From: Sphingopyxis sp. | Lineage (GTDB): Bacteria; Pseudomonadota; Alphaproteobacteria; Sphingomonadales; Sphingomonadaceae | NCBI GenBank assembly: GCA_017745175.1 | Contig: JAGHZY010000026.1 | Coordinates: forward strand, 1-61,781 | Direction: 5' to 3' | Length of the DNA: 61,781 nucleotides | In this document: positions 36,106 through 48,500 of the stretch, one piece after another | Layout: every line of letters begins with the position of its first letter | Numbering within the stretch: the stretch's first letter is position 1 | The notes under the pieces: generated by a model | What the model was told of the DNA's origin: nothing | Databases searched by the model: none | Seen by the model: the letters and a program-made list of their open reading frames with translations, nothing else | Position numbers and translations under genes: made by a program

Positions 36106-38403
36106 TTGAGTCATTGCCTTTCGGTCGCCGCGAAGCTCGCGGTTGGCACCGCCTGTCTTGTGCTTCCCGTGTCGGCTTTCGCAGCCGAGGTTGCCGATAA
36201 TGCGCCAGCCGAATCCGATGGCCAGGCGATTGTCGTGACGGCGCAGAAAATCGAACAGCGCGCCATCGACGTTCCCATTACCATCAGCGCCGTCACGAAC
36301 GAATGGATGCGCGAAATCGGGGTGTCGGATCTGGACGAACTGTCCAACTATATCCCCGGCCTCAATATCCAGGAGCAGAGCGCCAACAACCCCGGCATCG
36401 TCATTCGCGGGATAACCTCGGACAGCGGCTCGTCGCAGCAGGCCGCGCGCGTCACGCTCTATTATAACGGCGTCGATATCTCGCGTTCGCGGGGGGCCTA
36501 TCAGGGCATCTATGATCTGGAGCGCGTCGAGGTCGTCAAGGGACCCCAGGCCACCCTGTTCGGCACCGCCTCGACCATCGGCGCGATCAGCATCATCTCG
36601 GCCAAGCCGAAACCCGGCTTTTCCGGCGAACTCGGCGGCGGTTACGGCAATTTCGACCAGATCCAGCTCGGCGGCTTCGTCAATGCCGGTTCGGACGTGC
36701 TTGCGGGCCGCGTCGCCTTTTCGTGGAAGAAGCGCGACGGCTATGTCCATAATCTCGATCCCGTCCAGGGCGACCTCTATGCGCAGGACCAGCTCGGCAT
36801 TCGCGGTTCGCTGCGCTTCACGCCCGGTCCGGATTTCACGGCCGACCTGATCGGCACCTATGACCGCCAGCGCAATTCGGGCACACCCTTCATCAACAAG
36901 CGCCTCGCCCCCGTCGGGGTGACGGGCAATGTGTTCGGCGATGTCTGGCTGGGCGGCTCGCCCGCCTCCGGGCAGGTGCTGGGCGCACCCAGGCTGGGGC
37001 TGACGCGCGATGTCTATGACGTCAACCTGACGACCAACTGGAAGTTCGCCGACGACTGGAGCTTCACGACCGTCAACGGCTATCGAAACTTCGACTCGCT
37101 CGAGATATTCGACGCCGATGGTTCGCGCGCCTGGTATCTGGAATTTGCCGAGGAAGCGAAGGGGCGGCAGTTCAGCCATGAGGGCCGTTTCGCTTATACC
37201 ACGGACGCGGTGCGCGCCTCGTTCGGCTGGAATTATTTCTACGAGAAGAACAACCAGTTCGTGCCTTTCTCGTCCGAGGAAGGGACCTTCATCCAATGTT
37301 CGGCGGGCACGGTACCGGGCCTGCCCTGCATCGATGCGAACAATGTCGTGACCGCCGCGCGCGCGACCGCCATCCTGACCGGGGGCCGCGCGACGGTGCT
37401 GCCTTATGCAAGCTGGTTCAACAACCGCGGCATGAACCAGAGCTGGTCGGTCTTTGGCGAGACGAGCTGGGTTCCGGATCCTGCGTTGGAACTGACTGCG
37501 GGGGTCCGTTTTCTGATCGAGAAAAGGCGGTCGGGTTTCGCCGCCCTTGCACCTAATGCGGTGCTGACCGGCAAGCCGCTGATCCCCAGCCAGGTCAACA
37601 CCAACGGCGCCTATTTCACCTCCGAAGACAGTTTCCAGGCGGTGTTGCCGCGGTTCAACATCCTCTATCGCCTGAACAACAGGCTGAACCTCTACGCGAC
37701 CGTCTCCAAGGGGCGGCGCTCGCCCACCGTGCAAGTCTCGGCGGCCAGCCTGACGCGACCGAACATTCAGGTCATCGCGGCGGAAAATGTCTGGAATTAT
37801 GAAGGCGGCATCAAGGGCCGCGTCGGCATCCTGTCGGGCTCGTTGGGCGTCTATTACCAGACCTATGACAATTTCCAGGTCAGCGTGATCCGCGACGGCC
37901 GCGCCGTCACCGAAAGTGCCGGCACGGCCAGCAATTTGGGCGTCGAGGCCGAACTGCAGACCGACGTGACCGACTGGTTCCGCCTGTTCGGCAACGTCGG
38001 CTTCATCGACGGCGGCATCGATGACAAGCCTGCCAACGGCCGATTTGCCGGCGACCAGTTCCGTCTCCAGCCCAAATGGCAGTGGGCGGCGGGCTTCACG
38101 CTCGACGCGCCGATTGCCGGCGGCGCGCGAATATTCCTGACGCCCAGCGTGACCCATCGCAGCAAGATCTACTTCGAAATCCCCAACACGGAAGCGATCA
38201 GCCAGGACGCCGTCACGCTGGTCAACGTCCGCGGCGGCGTGTCGTTCGGCGACGGCAATTATGAAATCGCCGCCTTTGCCCGCAACCTGTTCAACAAGGA
38301 CTATCTGCTGGACGCGGGCAATACGGGCGGCGGCTTCGGCTATCCCACCTTCATCCCCGCCGAGCCGCGCCTTTTTGGCGTCCAGCTCACCGGCCGCTTC
38401 TGA
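36106..38403 (+). CDS. TonB-dependent receptor beside a broken phoD-like gene
   Basis: A 765-residue receptor. The TTG start at 36106 has AGGGGGA at good spacing; the signal peptide runs to about 24 (SAFAAE). A TonB-box-like QAIVVTAQK lies near 38-46. The plug shows TISAVTNEWM, IRGITSDSG, VTLYYNGVDISRSR and VEVVKGPQATLFGTASTIGAIS. The C-terminus is TGRF. It differs from the siderophore subfamily and looks like the substrate-versatile sphingomonad class. The next gene was a PhoD-type phosphatase, now broken, which suggests the receptor once served uptake of a phosphorylated compound. That is inference from context. Confidence 0.88.
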   Translation: MSHCLSVAAKLAVGTACLVLPVSAFAAEVADNAPAESDGQAIVVTAQKIEQRAIDVPITISAVTNEWMREIGVSDLDELSNYIPGLNIQEQSANNPGIVIRGITSDSGSSQQAARVTLYYNGVDISRSRGAYQGIYDLERVEVVKGPQATLFGTASTIGAISIISAKPKPGFSGELGGGYGNFDQIQLGGFVNAGSDVLAGRVAFSWKKRDGYVHNLDPVQGDLYAQDQLGIRGSLRFTPGPDFTADLIGTYDRQRNSGTPFINKRLAPVGVTGNVFGDVWLGGSPASGQVLGAPRLGLTRDVYDVNLTTNWKFADDWSFTTVNGYRNFDSLEIFDADGSRAWYLEFAEEAKGRQFSHEGRFAYTTDAVRASFGWNYFYEKNNQFVPFSSEEGTFIQCSAGTVPGLPCIDANNVVTAARATAILTGGRATVLPYASWFNNRGMNQSWSVFGETSWVPDPALELTAGVRFLIEKRRSGFAALAPNAVLTGKPLIPSQVNTNGAYFTSEDSFQAVLPRFNILYRLNNRLNLYATVSKGRRSPTVQVSAASLTRPNIQVIAAENVWNYEGGIKGRVGILSGSLGVYYQTYDNFQVSVIRDGRAVTESAGTASNLGVEAELQTDVTDWFRLFGNVGFIDGGIDDKPANGRFAGDQFRLQPKWQWAAGFTLDAPIAGGARIFLTPSVTHRSKIYFEIPNTEAISQDAVTLVNVRGGVSFGDGNYEIAAFARNLFNKDYLLDAGNTGGGFGYPTFIPAEPRLFGVQLTGRF

Positions 38404-38422
38404 TCCTGCCGGAGAAACGATC

Positions 38423-38621
38423 ATGACGCTGGAGATTGACCGGCGCCTGCTGATGACAGCAGGCGCCTTCGGGCTCGCCGCACTCGCGACGCCGGGCGCG
38501 GCATAGCTGCTCGCTGGACGCGGCTTCACCCAAGGCGTCGCGAGCGGCGAACCGTCGGCGAAATCTGTCCTGCTGTGGACGCGCTACGTCGGCACCGGCG
38601 ACAGCCGGCTACGCTGGCTGC
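38423..38621 (+). pseudogene. phoD: Truncated phoD-like alkaline phosphatase gene
   Basis: The start of an alkaline phosphatase D gene. An ATG at 38423, with GGAGAAA upstream, opens a twin-arginine signal peptide (DRRLLM, hydrophobic to GAA). An in-frame TAG at 38504-38506 then breaks it; a single change from CAG would do this. The same frame continues with FTQGVASGEPSAKSVLLWTR, the conserved start of mature PhoD. Homology stops near 38621, where sequence of an integrase fragment begins. The rest of the gene (more than 400 codons) is missing. It is certainly non-functional. Confidence 0.75.
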
Positions 38622-38622
38622 T

Positions 38623-38868
38623 TCAAAACTCGTCGGCGGGTTCGGGAGCGCGTGCAAGATCCTCGGCTATTGCTTCATTTCGCAAAGCCCGGAAGCGAGA
38701 TTCCCATTCCGCCGTTAGATGAGCGAGCTGAATCCGGGCTCCATCGGAATCGGTCGTGCCGGGCGATTGCATGATCTCCGATTTGCCGATCTTCGCGTGC
38801 AAATCCTTCGGGACTGCGATTCGAAACCGGGGAATGGAGCTCTTGCGATGCGACACACGAAATCTCAT
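38623..38868 (-). pseudogene. N-terminal fragment of a tyrosine site-specific integrase
   Basis: An 81-codon fragment. RIAVPKDLHAKIGKSEIMQS with LGTT-like PGTTD and ARIQLAHLTAEWESRFRALR is typical of the DUF6538/SAM-like N-terminal region of phage or island tyrosine recombinases. The catalytic core-binding and catalytic domains are absent; it stops at 38623, exactly where the phoD-like remnant from the other strand ends. ATG at 38868 chosen. The remnant indicates a past mobile element. Confidence 0.6.
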
Positions 38869-38955
38869 TCTGTGCCACTCGTTTGTACCACCGGGCATTA
38901 TGAAAATCAGTGATTTCGTGCCGAGTCCGCGGAATGAAAACGCTCTCGAGAGCGT

Positions 38956-38971
38956 TGGTGACCCCTACGGG
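38956..38971. other. Possible attachment-site remnant (tRNA 3' end-like)
   Basis: TGGTGACCCCTACGGG resembles the complement of a tRNA 3' end (CCCGTAGGGGTCACCA). No tRNA body is adjacent. Tyrosine integrases often use tRNA 3' ends as attachment sites, and the site lies about 90 bp from the integrase fragment's start. The short match could be chance. Confidence 0.35.
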
Positions 38972-39595
38972 CACCCGACCGCTATGGCAACGTATTGATT
39001 AAGCATCGATCCTTCAGCCGATACTCGAGCCGCATGCCATCAGAAATGCCATCCGTCCACCGGGATGTTTTGGGTTTCAATGACATCGCGCAGCCTCCGG
39101 CTGGCCGGGATTGAGCCAGCTTTGCGCCCTCAAAGCTGCCATTCGGCCGAGCGTTAGAATAGGTCGAAAGCGGCCCTTTCCCCCGGGGGGTGCGATGTCA
39201 GCAAACGGCCAGCCGAGTAACAAGGTGACATCCTTTCATTGAAACGAGGGCGGTAAAAGCCCCAAATGACCGGGCGATCGACACCTGCCGCATGTTACCT
39301 CGCCTCGGGCGTTCGGGTCGATACGGTTACATATCCCCACATACTGTCATTTGGTAACTCACTGATAATAATTCGTTCGTAGGACGTGCCGCGCCTGACT
39401 GCGGAGCGCAGCGTTGCATCGCACTGGCTGCCAAACTCGGTACGCACCGGTCGATAGAAGAGGGGCGAATGATCACCGGTCGCATTATACCGCTCTTTGC
39501 AATCAACGCCCCGCGCTGCCTGCCACATGATATCCCGAATATTTCCTCCCCGGGTTCGCTGGAACTGCGGACCATTTTCCCTGCAAGGACTTCCG
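38972..39595. other. Gene-free stretch upstream of the giant autotransporter
   Basis: About 620 bp with no credible gene: short open frames lack family likeness and ribosome sites. The lower-GC part near 39330-39380 may hold the promoter of the autotransporter. No iron box or terminator is evident. Confidence 0.5.
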
Positions 39596-42500
39596 ATGCC
39601 CAGCCTTGAGATGCGCCGCCGAAGCGATCGCGGTGCGGGAGTTCGCATGCGCACGCTTCTTTGCGGGGCGTCGCTCGCTGCCGTCCTTGCATGCGCGCCG
39701 TTCTCGGCGCGCGCCGAGGATCGTTACTGGGACGCCAATGGCACTGCGGTTGGTTCAGGCGGAAGCGGGACGTGGAACCTTGCAAACCTTAACTGGAGTC
39801 CCAACGGAGACGGGGTGAGCGGACCCTTCGTCGAGCCGTGGGCTAACGGCGACCTCGACAATGCGATCTTCGGCGGCACCGCGGGAACGGTGACCGTGGG
39901 CGTGCCGGTGACGGTCGGCAATATCACCTTCAGTTCGGCTGGCTATGTCCTGAATGGCAGCACGATCACCCTCGGCGGTGCCACGCCGACGATCACGACC
40001 GGCGGCAACGCGGCGATCAATTCGGTCCTTGCCGGCAACGCCGGGCTGACCAAGGCGGGCGCAGGCGTTCTTTCGCTGACGGGCGCTAACAGCTTCAGCG
40101 GCGGTATCAACGTGACCGCGGGCCAGTTGAACGTCAGCGGCGATTCGGCGCTCGGCGCTGCCGGCAATGGCATCGCCCTGTCGTCGGGCACGATATTGCA
40201 CAGCGCTGGAGCTCTGAATTCGAGCCGTGTCATTACGCTGCTGTCCGGCTCGTCCGGCATTGGTGGAGGCGTCGGCTCGGCACATATAACCGGCGCGGGC
40301 GGCTTCACGCTCGTCGCGCAAACGTCCTTTACCGACAACACCAATGATTTCACCGGGCCGGTGGGCACCGACGGCTTCAACCTCTATTTCACGTCGATCG
40401 GCAATCTGGGCGAGGCGAGCGCCCTGGGTGCGGCCAATACGGTCGCCAACGGTACGATCTTCGTCCGCAACGCCGCCGCCGTTTATACCGGCAGCGGGGC
40501 GACTTCGAACCGCAGCTGGAGTATGGCACCCCAGACCGGCGCCTCCATTCTGAGAAATCAGGGAAGCGGCCTGCTCACGGTCACCGGCGACATAAACGCC
40601 GGGGGCGGATATACATCCTCCGTCATTCTTGACGCGCTGACCGCGGACATGGCGCTGTCGGGCGTCATCACCAGCAACCTTGCGGCACGACCGTTCATAT
40701 TTACCGGCGGCGGAACGAACCGCACGATCACCCTCGGCAACGCCAACACCTTCGGTGGAACCGCGACCATCCAGAACGTCACCGTAAGGGCGAATTCGCT
40801 CGCGGATCAAGGTGTTGCCAGTTCGCTCGGGACGGGCGGGACGATCGCGATCAACAGCGGCGCGCTCTCCTATACCGGAACCGGGAGCAGCACCGATCGC
40901 ACGCTCTTCCTCAACGGCGCCAGCAGCGTTCTCAACGACGGGACCGGCGCGCTCAACCTTGCCGGCGGCGTCGTGTTCAATCCCGCCAATCCCGGCGACT
41001 CGCTCATCCTTGGTGGCAGTTTCGCTGGCAGCAACACGCTGTCCGGCGCGATTTCGGGTAACGGCGGCCTCGTCATGAACGGAGCGGGCAGCTGGCTGCT
41101 CGGCGGCGCCAACAGCTTCACCGGATCGACCACCGTCAACAGCGGGACCCTGCTGGCCGGCAGCGATCTGGCTCTCGGGGCCGCGAACGCGCTGATCGTC
41201 AACGGCGGCACACTCGACCTCAACACGCATGATCTGACGGTGACGTCGCTCAACGGTACGGGCGGCAGCGTGGCTCTCACCGGTGGCAATCTGACCGTGA
41301 ACGGCGCGACCAGTTCAAACTATTCCGGCGTCCTCACCGGGATCGGGGGGCTGGTCAAGCGCGGCACGGGAACGCTCGCGCTGAGCGGGCAGAGCAGCTA
41401 CAGCGGCGACACGACGATCAACGGCGGCGGGCTGTCGCTGAACTTTGCCGCTGCGGGAGCACCCGTCAGCAACATCGTTTCGAACCAGTCCACACTCAAC
41501 ATGGCCGGCGGCACGTTGACCCTGACCGGCGCGGGTGTGGCGAACAGCCAGACCTTCGACGGACTGAACGTCGCCGCGGGCAACAACCGGATCGTCATGG
41601 CGTCGGGTGCGGGAGGCAGCATGGCGCTGAACCTCGGCGCGCTCACGCGCAGCGGTGGCCTCCTCGATTTCACGTTGCCGGTCAACGGTACGATCACGAC
41701 GACCAACGGTGATGGCGCGCTCGGATGGGCGACGATCAATGGTACCGACTATGCACAGGTCAGCGGGGGACTCGTCACGGCCTTCACCGCCTACGCCCAA
41801 AAGGACAATGCGAGCACGTGGCTGACGGGCGACGTGGTCAGCGACGAAGGGGGCGCGGCGAATACGGGCTTCTTCAACAGCGTCACCGGCGATGTCCAGC
41901 TCGGCGGCGTCAAATATACGGCTGCCGCCAATTCCACGGTCACCGTCGGCGGCGCCAACACGCTCGGTGTGGACGGCACGATCATCGTCGCGTCCAGCAT
42001 CAACAACGGCAGCCAGCTGATCACCGGCGGATCGGTCACGGGTTCGGCCGGCGGCGGCGCGTTCGGCGTCCTGCACAACGGCACCGGCACCGGCACCTTC
42101 ACGATCGCCTCGAACATCGTCGACAATGGCGGGACCAGCTTCATCAAGGGCGGGGTCGGCCGCGTTTCGCTGACCGGGACCAACAGCTATACCGGCGGAA
42201 CGACGATCAGCGGCGGAACGCTGATGATCAACAGCGTGGCCAACGGCGGTGACGACAGCGCCATCGGTGCATCTTCGGCGGATTCGGCCAATCTGGTGCT
42301 CGAAGGCGGCACGCTGCAATATACCGGCGCCAGCGCGGCAACCGATCGTGGCTTCACGCTCATCGACGGGGGGCCGTCGCGCGCGATTCAGGTGGATGGT
42401 ACCGCGAACCTTGCCTTTGGAGGAGTCGTCGTCGGTTCGGACGGCGCCAGTCTCAACAAGACGGGAACGGGCACGCTGACGCTCGCCAATGCCGCCAACA

Positions 42501-45500
42501 CCTATACGGGAACGACGACCATCTCGGGCGGAACGCTGTCGGTGGGTACGCTGGCGAACGGCGGGATGGCGAGCGGAATCGGCGCGTCCTCGTCGGATGC
42601 CGCCAATCTCGTGATCCAGACCGGCGGGACGCTGCAGTATACCGGAGGAACGGTCAGCACCGATCGCGGCTTCACGCTCAGCGGAATCGCGGGCGGGGCG
42701 ATCGATGTTGCCAATGCGGGGACGACGCTGACCGTGGGCGGTTCGATCGCCGGTGCGGTGCCGTTCCGCAAGGCCGGTGCCGGCACTCTGATCCTGTCGG
42801 GCATCAACAGCAACAGCGGTCCCACGACGATCGATGCGGGGATATTGCGCGCCGGATCGACCCAGGCATTCGGCGGCCCCAACACCATGGTGCTGGCGGA
42901 CGTGGCCGGTGTCGCGCTCGAACTCAATGGCTTCAATAACAAGGTCGGCGGATTGTCGGGGGGCGGTTCGAACGGCGGCATTGTGCGCCTGGGCGGCGCG
43001 ACGCTGACGATCGGCGGATCGAACGTCAGCTTCGCGGGCACGATCACCGGTGCCGGTGGCCTCACGAAAGAAAACAGCAGCGTGCAAACGCTGCTCGGCT
43101 GCAGTAATAACTATACCGGCGCGACGACCATCAGCGGGGGTACGCTTAGTGTCGACTGCCTCGCTAATGGCGGGCAGGCGAGCGGCATCGGCGCCTCGTC
43201 CGGCGCGTCGGCGAATCTTGTCTTCGCCGGCGGCGCCCTTGCTTATACCGGCGGCAGCATCAACATCGATCGCGGGATCACGTTGGCCGGGACCGGCGCC
43301 GTGAGCGTCACCAACGCCGCCACCGTGCTCGGGATCGGCGGCGCGATCGTGGGTGGCGGCGCTCTCCGCAAGGAGGGTGCAGGCACACTCGTCCTGTCGG
43401 GCAACAATACATTCACCGGCGGGCTGACCGTCAATGGCGGCATCGTGCGCGCCGGATCGGCCAGCGCTTTCGGCGCGCGTGCCGTGACGATGGCGAATGT
43501 GGCGGGTGCGACGCTCGACCTCGCCAATTTCAACTCGACCATCGCGGTTCTGAACGGCGGCGGCGCGGCAGGCGGCAACGTTGCGCTCGGCGCGGGGACG
43601 CTCGCGCTCAACTGGGGAAGCGGCCTTGCGGGCTTTTACGGCACGATCGGTGGCAGCGGCGGGCTGGTCAAGGCGGGTGGGTTCACCCAATATCTTGGCG
43701 GTTGCGGCAGCAGCTATACGGGCAGCACCGTGGTCAGCGGCGGCGTGCTCCAGGTCGCGTGCCTGACCGACGGCGGCACCAGCAGCGCGATCGGCGCGTC
43801 GGGCAATGCGGCGGGCAACCTTTTGCTGAGCGGTGGCACGCTCCAATATGTCGGCGCAGCGGGCAGCACCGACCGCCTGTTCACGCTTGGTGCCTCGGCG
43901 AACAGCCGTCTCGAGGCCTCGGGGACCGGTGCCATCGCCTTTACCAATACGGGTGCCATTGCCTTTGCAACTCCGGGCACCAACCAGACGATTGCGCTTG
44001 GCGGCACCAACACCGGCAACAACAGCCTCGCCGCGCAGATCACCAATAACGGCGCGGGCGTGACCTCGCTCACCAAGGACGGCCTCGGCACCTGGATTCT
44101 CAACAACGCGAACAGCAATTATACCGGCGTCACGACGATCGCCGGCGGCGTGCTCGGGGTCGACAAGCTGGCCAATGGCGGGCTCGCGAGCAGCATCGGC
44201 GCATCGTCGGCGGCCGCCTCGAACCTGATCATCGGCAATGGCTCGACGCTCCGCTACACCGGCGCGGGCGATACGACGAACCGGCTGTTCACGCTGTCTG
44301 CGGGCGTCACTTTCCTCGAATCTTCGGGTGCGGGCGCGATCGTCTTTACCGACACCGGGCTGGTCACGCTGGCCGGCGCCGATCAGGCGCGCACCATCGC
44401 ACTCGGCGGCACCAATAGCGGCAACAACACGCTGGCGGGTTCGATCGGCAACGCCGGCCTCGGCATCACTACGCTTGCGAAGAACGACAGCGGTACGTGG
44501 GTGCTGACGGGCAACAACAGCTATACCGGGCCAACCAACATCAACGGCGGCACGCTGTTCGTCGGCGGCGGCGGGACGACGGGCGTGATCGCGAGCGCGG
44601 TCGTCAACAATTTCGGCGCGCTCGGTTTCAATCGCAGCGATCTGCTCGCCTATGGCGGGCAGATCGTCGGCACCGGTTCGCTGCGTCAGGCGGGGACGGG
44701 GACGAGCGTCCTCACCGGCACCAACACATATACCGGCGGTACCACGATCGACGCAGGCACGCTCCAGCTCGGCAACGGCGGCACAACGGGCAGCATCGTC
44801 GGCGACGTCGTCGACAATGGCGTGCTGGCGTTCGACCGTTCGGATATCGTCACGTTCAGCGGCGTCGTCTCGGGCAGCGGCGCCGTGCGACAGATCGGCG
44901 GCGGCACGACGGTGCTTTCCGGGATCAACAGCTATGCCGGCGGTACGTCGTTCCTCGGCGGCATCCTGCAGGTATCGGCCGACGCGAACCTCGGCAACGC
45001 GGCGGGCGGTCTGACTTTCGCCGGCGGCACGCTCCGCACGACGGCGTCCTTTGCGAGCGCGCGGAACAGCAGCCTGACCGGTGCGGGTACGATCCTGACC
45101 GACGCCGGGACGACGCTGGCGCTCAATGGGCTGATTTCGGGCGCGGGCAGTCTCACCAAGTCGGGCACAGGCATTCTGACGCTGAGCGGCAACAACAGCT
45201 ATGCCGGCGCGACCAATGTCAACGCCGGGACGCTACGCATCAACGGCAACCAGTCGGCGGCGACGGGCCTTGTGACCGTGGCGTCGGGCGCGACGCTGGC
45301 CGGCAGCGGGACGATCGGCGGCAGCGTCAATGTGCTGGACGGCGGCATCCTTGCGCCCGGAAACAGCCCCGGCACGTTCAATATCAATGGCGACCTGTCG
45401 CTGGCGGGCGGCTCGGTACTGAACTTCGAATTCGGTCAGGCCGATGTCGCGGGCGGTCCGCTCAACGACCTCGTCAACGTCGGCGGCAATCTGACGCTCG

Positions 45501-48500
45501 ACGGCACGATCAACGTCAATGTGTCGACCGGCGGCAATTTCGGCGGCGGCCTCTATCGCGTGTTCAACTATGGCGGTGTGCTCATCGACACCGGGCTCAC
45601 GCTGGGTTCGATGCCGGCGGGGAGCAATGTTACCGTCCAGACCTCGGTCGCGGGTCAGGTCAACCTGATCAACAGCGACGGTCTGTCCTTGAGCTTCTGG
45701 GATGGCACCGGCGGACCCAAGTTCAACAATGTCGTCAACGGCGGCGGCGGCAGCTGGCATCTCGGCGGCGCCGACAACAACTGGACCGGCGCCGACGGCA
45801 GCATCAACGCGGCCTATGCCGTCGGCACCTTTGCGATTTTCGCGGGCGCACCGGGCACGGTCACAGTCGACAACAGCGGCGGTGCGGTCACCGCGACGGG
45901 GATGCAGTTCGCGACCGGCGGCTATGTGATCGATGGGAGCCCGCTGACGCTGGTGGGTCCCGATTCGATCATTCGCGTGGGCGACGGCACCGCGGCGGGC
46001 GCGGGCTATGTCGCGACGATTAACGCCGATCTCACCGGCGCGAGCCGGCTGGTCAAGACCGACGCGGGTACGCTCGTCCTGAACGGCACGAACGGCTACA
46101 CCGGCGGCACCGCGATCAACGGCGGCATGCTGCAGATCACGAGCGACGCCAATCTGGGCGACGTGGCGGGCGACGTCAGCTTCGACGGCGGCACGCTGCA
46201 AGTCATCGCCCCGATCGTCACCAACCGCGATATCGATTTTACCGGAAGCGGCACGATCGACGTGTCGACGACCTTTAACGCCGGCACGACGCTGACGCTC
46301 GCGGGCGACACCAGCGGCGCGGGCGCGCTGACCAAGACCGGCCTTGGCATGCTGATCGTCACCGGCGATGCGGCGCATGCCGGGCTCACCACGGTTGCCC
46401 AGGGCGGTTTGCGGATCGGCGACGGGGGCACGATGGGCTCGATTGCCGGCGACATCGCGCTCGCCGCCGGGACCGCGGTCAGTTTCGACCGGTCAGACAG
46501 CTACAGCTATGGCGGTTCTTTCTCCGGCTCGGGCAATGTTGCCGTGGACGGGGGGATATTGACCCTTACCGGTAACAGCAATTTCCTTGGCAATATTACC
46601 GCGCAACCAGACAGCGAGCTGCGGGTCACCGCGGGCAACACGGTTGCGACGTCATCAGGGACAATTACCGCCCAAGGCAGCGTCGTGAGCGTCTCGGGGG
46701 CCGGGTCGACGCTCAGCGGCGCGCGCGTCAATGCCGTGGTAACGAGCGCGAACGGTGCCGCGATCAATGTGACGAATGGCGGCGTTGTACGGACGACGAT
46801 CGGCGGTATCGCCATGCAGCTTCGTACCCTCGCGGGCACGGGCTCGGCGGATCTGAATATTGCGGGCGCCGGTTCGCTCGTCGATCTTGGCGGCAATGGG
46901 CAATTGCAGGTTGCGAGCACTTCGGCAGCCTCGCACTCGGTCGTCACGATCAGCGACGGCGGCAGCCTGCGAACGGGTATCCTGAACACGATCGGCAATC
47001 TGGCGGGGAACACCACCGCGTCCTCCATCACCGTCACCGGCGCAGGTTCGAACTGGACAAGCAGCGGCATGTTGCTGCTGCGCAATGCGCAGATTTCGGT
47101 GCTGAACGGCGGCGCCGCGCGCTTCGCATCGGCACAACTCGGGACGATCGCCCAAGGTGCCAATGTTCTGGTTTCGGGGGCCGGGTCGACCTTCACTACC
47201 ACCGGCAATCTGGGCGTGGGAACCTCCACCGGCAACGGCGCTCTGACGATCGCCGACGGGGCTGTGGTGACCGCCGGAACCGGTCTGACGATCGCCACGG
47301 CAGTCGGGACAACGGGCGCGGTCAATATCGGCGGCATCGAAGGCGGCGCGGCTGCCATCGTCGGTTTGATCAACGGCAATATCATTTTCGGCCCCGGTAC
47401 GGGCGAACTGAACTTCAACCACACCGGCACTGACCATCTCTTCGCCAATTCGATTTCGGGCGCGGGCGCGATCAACCATGCAGCGGGCACGACGCGCCTG
47501 ACCGGTGACAGTTCGGCCTTCACCGGCATCACGTCGGTCGCGGGCGGCACATTGCTCGTCGACGGCATCCTCGGCGACGCGGCGAGCGGCATCAGCGTCG
47601 CGGCGGGCGCTACGCTGGGTGGTACCGGCACGATCGGCGGCAACGTCGTTATCCTCAATGGCAACCTCAATCCCGGCGATATCGGCGGGATTCCGGGCAG
47701 GTTGACGATCGGCGGCGATCTGAACCTCACGCCGGCCGCGACGCTCAACGTTGACTTTGGCCAAGCGAATGTCGTCGGCGGCGTGTTCAACGACCTGATC
47801 GAGGTTGGCGGCAACCTGACGCTCGACGGCACGCTGAATGTTTCGGTGACGTCCGGCGGCAGCTTCGATCCGGGGGTCTATCGCGTCATCAACTATGGCG
47901 GTGCGCTCACCGACAACGGGTTGACGGTCGATCCCGGCTATTTCGTGCAGACCTCGGTCGCGAAGCAGGTCAATCTGGTCAACACCACCGGCCTCACCAT
48001 GCGTTTCTGGGACGGCGTCAACGGCGCGAAGAACGACGGGGTGATCACGGGCGGCGACGGGCTGTGGCAGAACAGCGGCGGCAACGACAACTGGACCGAA
48101 TATGACGGATCGGCCAACGCGCCCTTCACCGACGATGCCTTCGCGGTCTTTTCGGGCGTCGGCGGCACGGTAACCGTCGACGCTTCGCTTGGCGGCATCA
48201 CGGCTTCGGGAATGCAGTTCGCGAGCGACGGCTATGGCGTCACCGGTGCGGGCGTGAGCCTCGTGACACCCGAAGCGGTCATTCGCGTCGGCGACGGCAC
48301 GGCGGCGGGCGCCGGCTATGCCGCGACGATCGCGTCGGCGCTGACGGGCGCGGGCAACCTCGTAAAGACCGACCTTGGTACACTCGCGCTCACCGGCGCG
48401 AGCAGTTTCGCGGGCGACGTTTATGTCAGGGCAGGCGGTCTGCGGATCGCCGACGGCGGTACGCTGACGAGTGCCAACGGACTTGTCGGCCCCGACGCGG

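Noticed and set aside
38939..38972. A complete tRNA at the attachment-like site
   Set aside because: Only a 16-nt match to a tRNA 3' end is present; no acceptor partner, D- or anticodon arm can be drawn nearby.
39295..39785. Minus-strand frames of 119 and 152 codons across the autotransporter start region
   Set aside because: They overlap the autotransporter signal sequence, lack ribosome sites and have low-complexity content.
41315..43846. Very long minus-strand frames opposite the autotransporter (up to 898 codons, also 46655-48817 and 52376-55072)
   Set aside because: The repetitive, GC-rich plus-strand codons suppress stops on the other strand. They have no signal peptide or repeats expected of real proteins.
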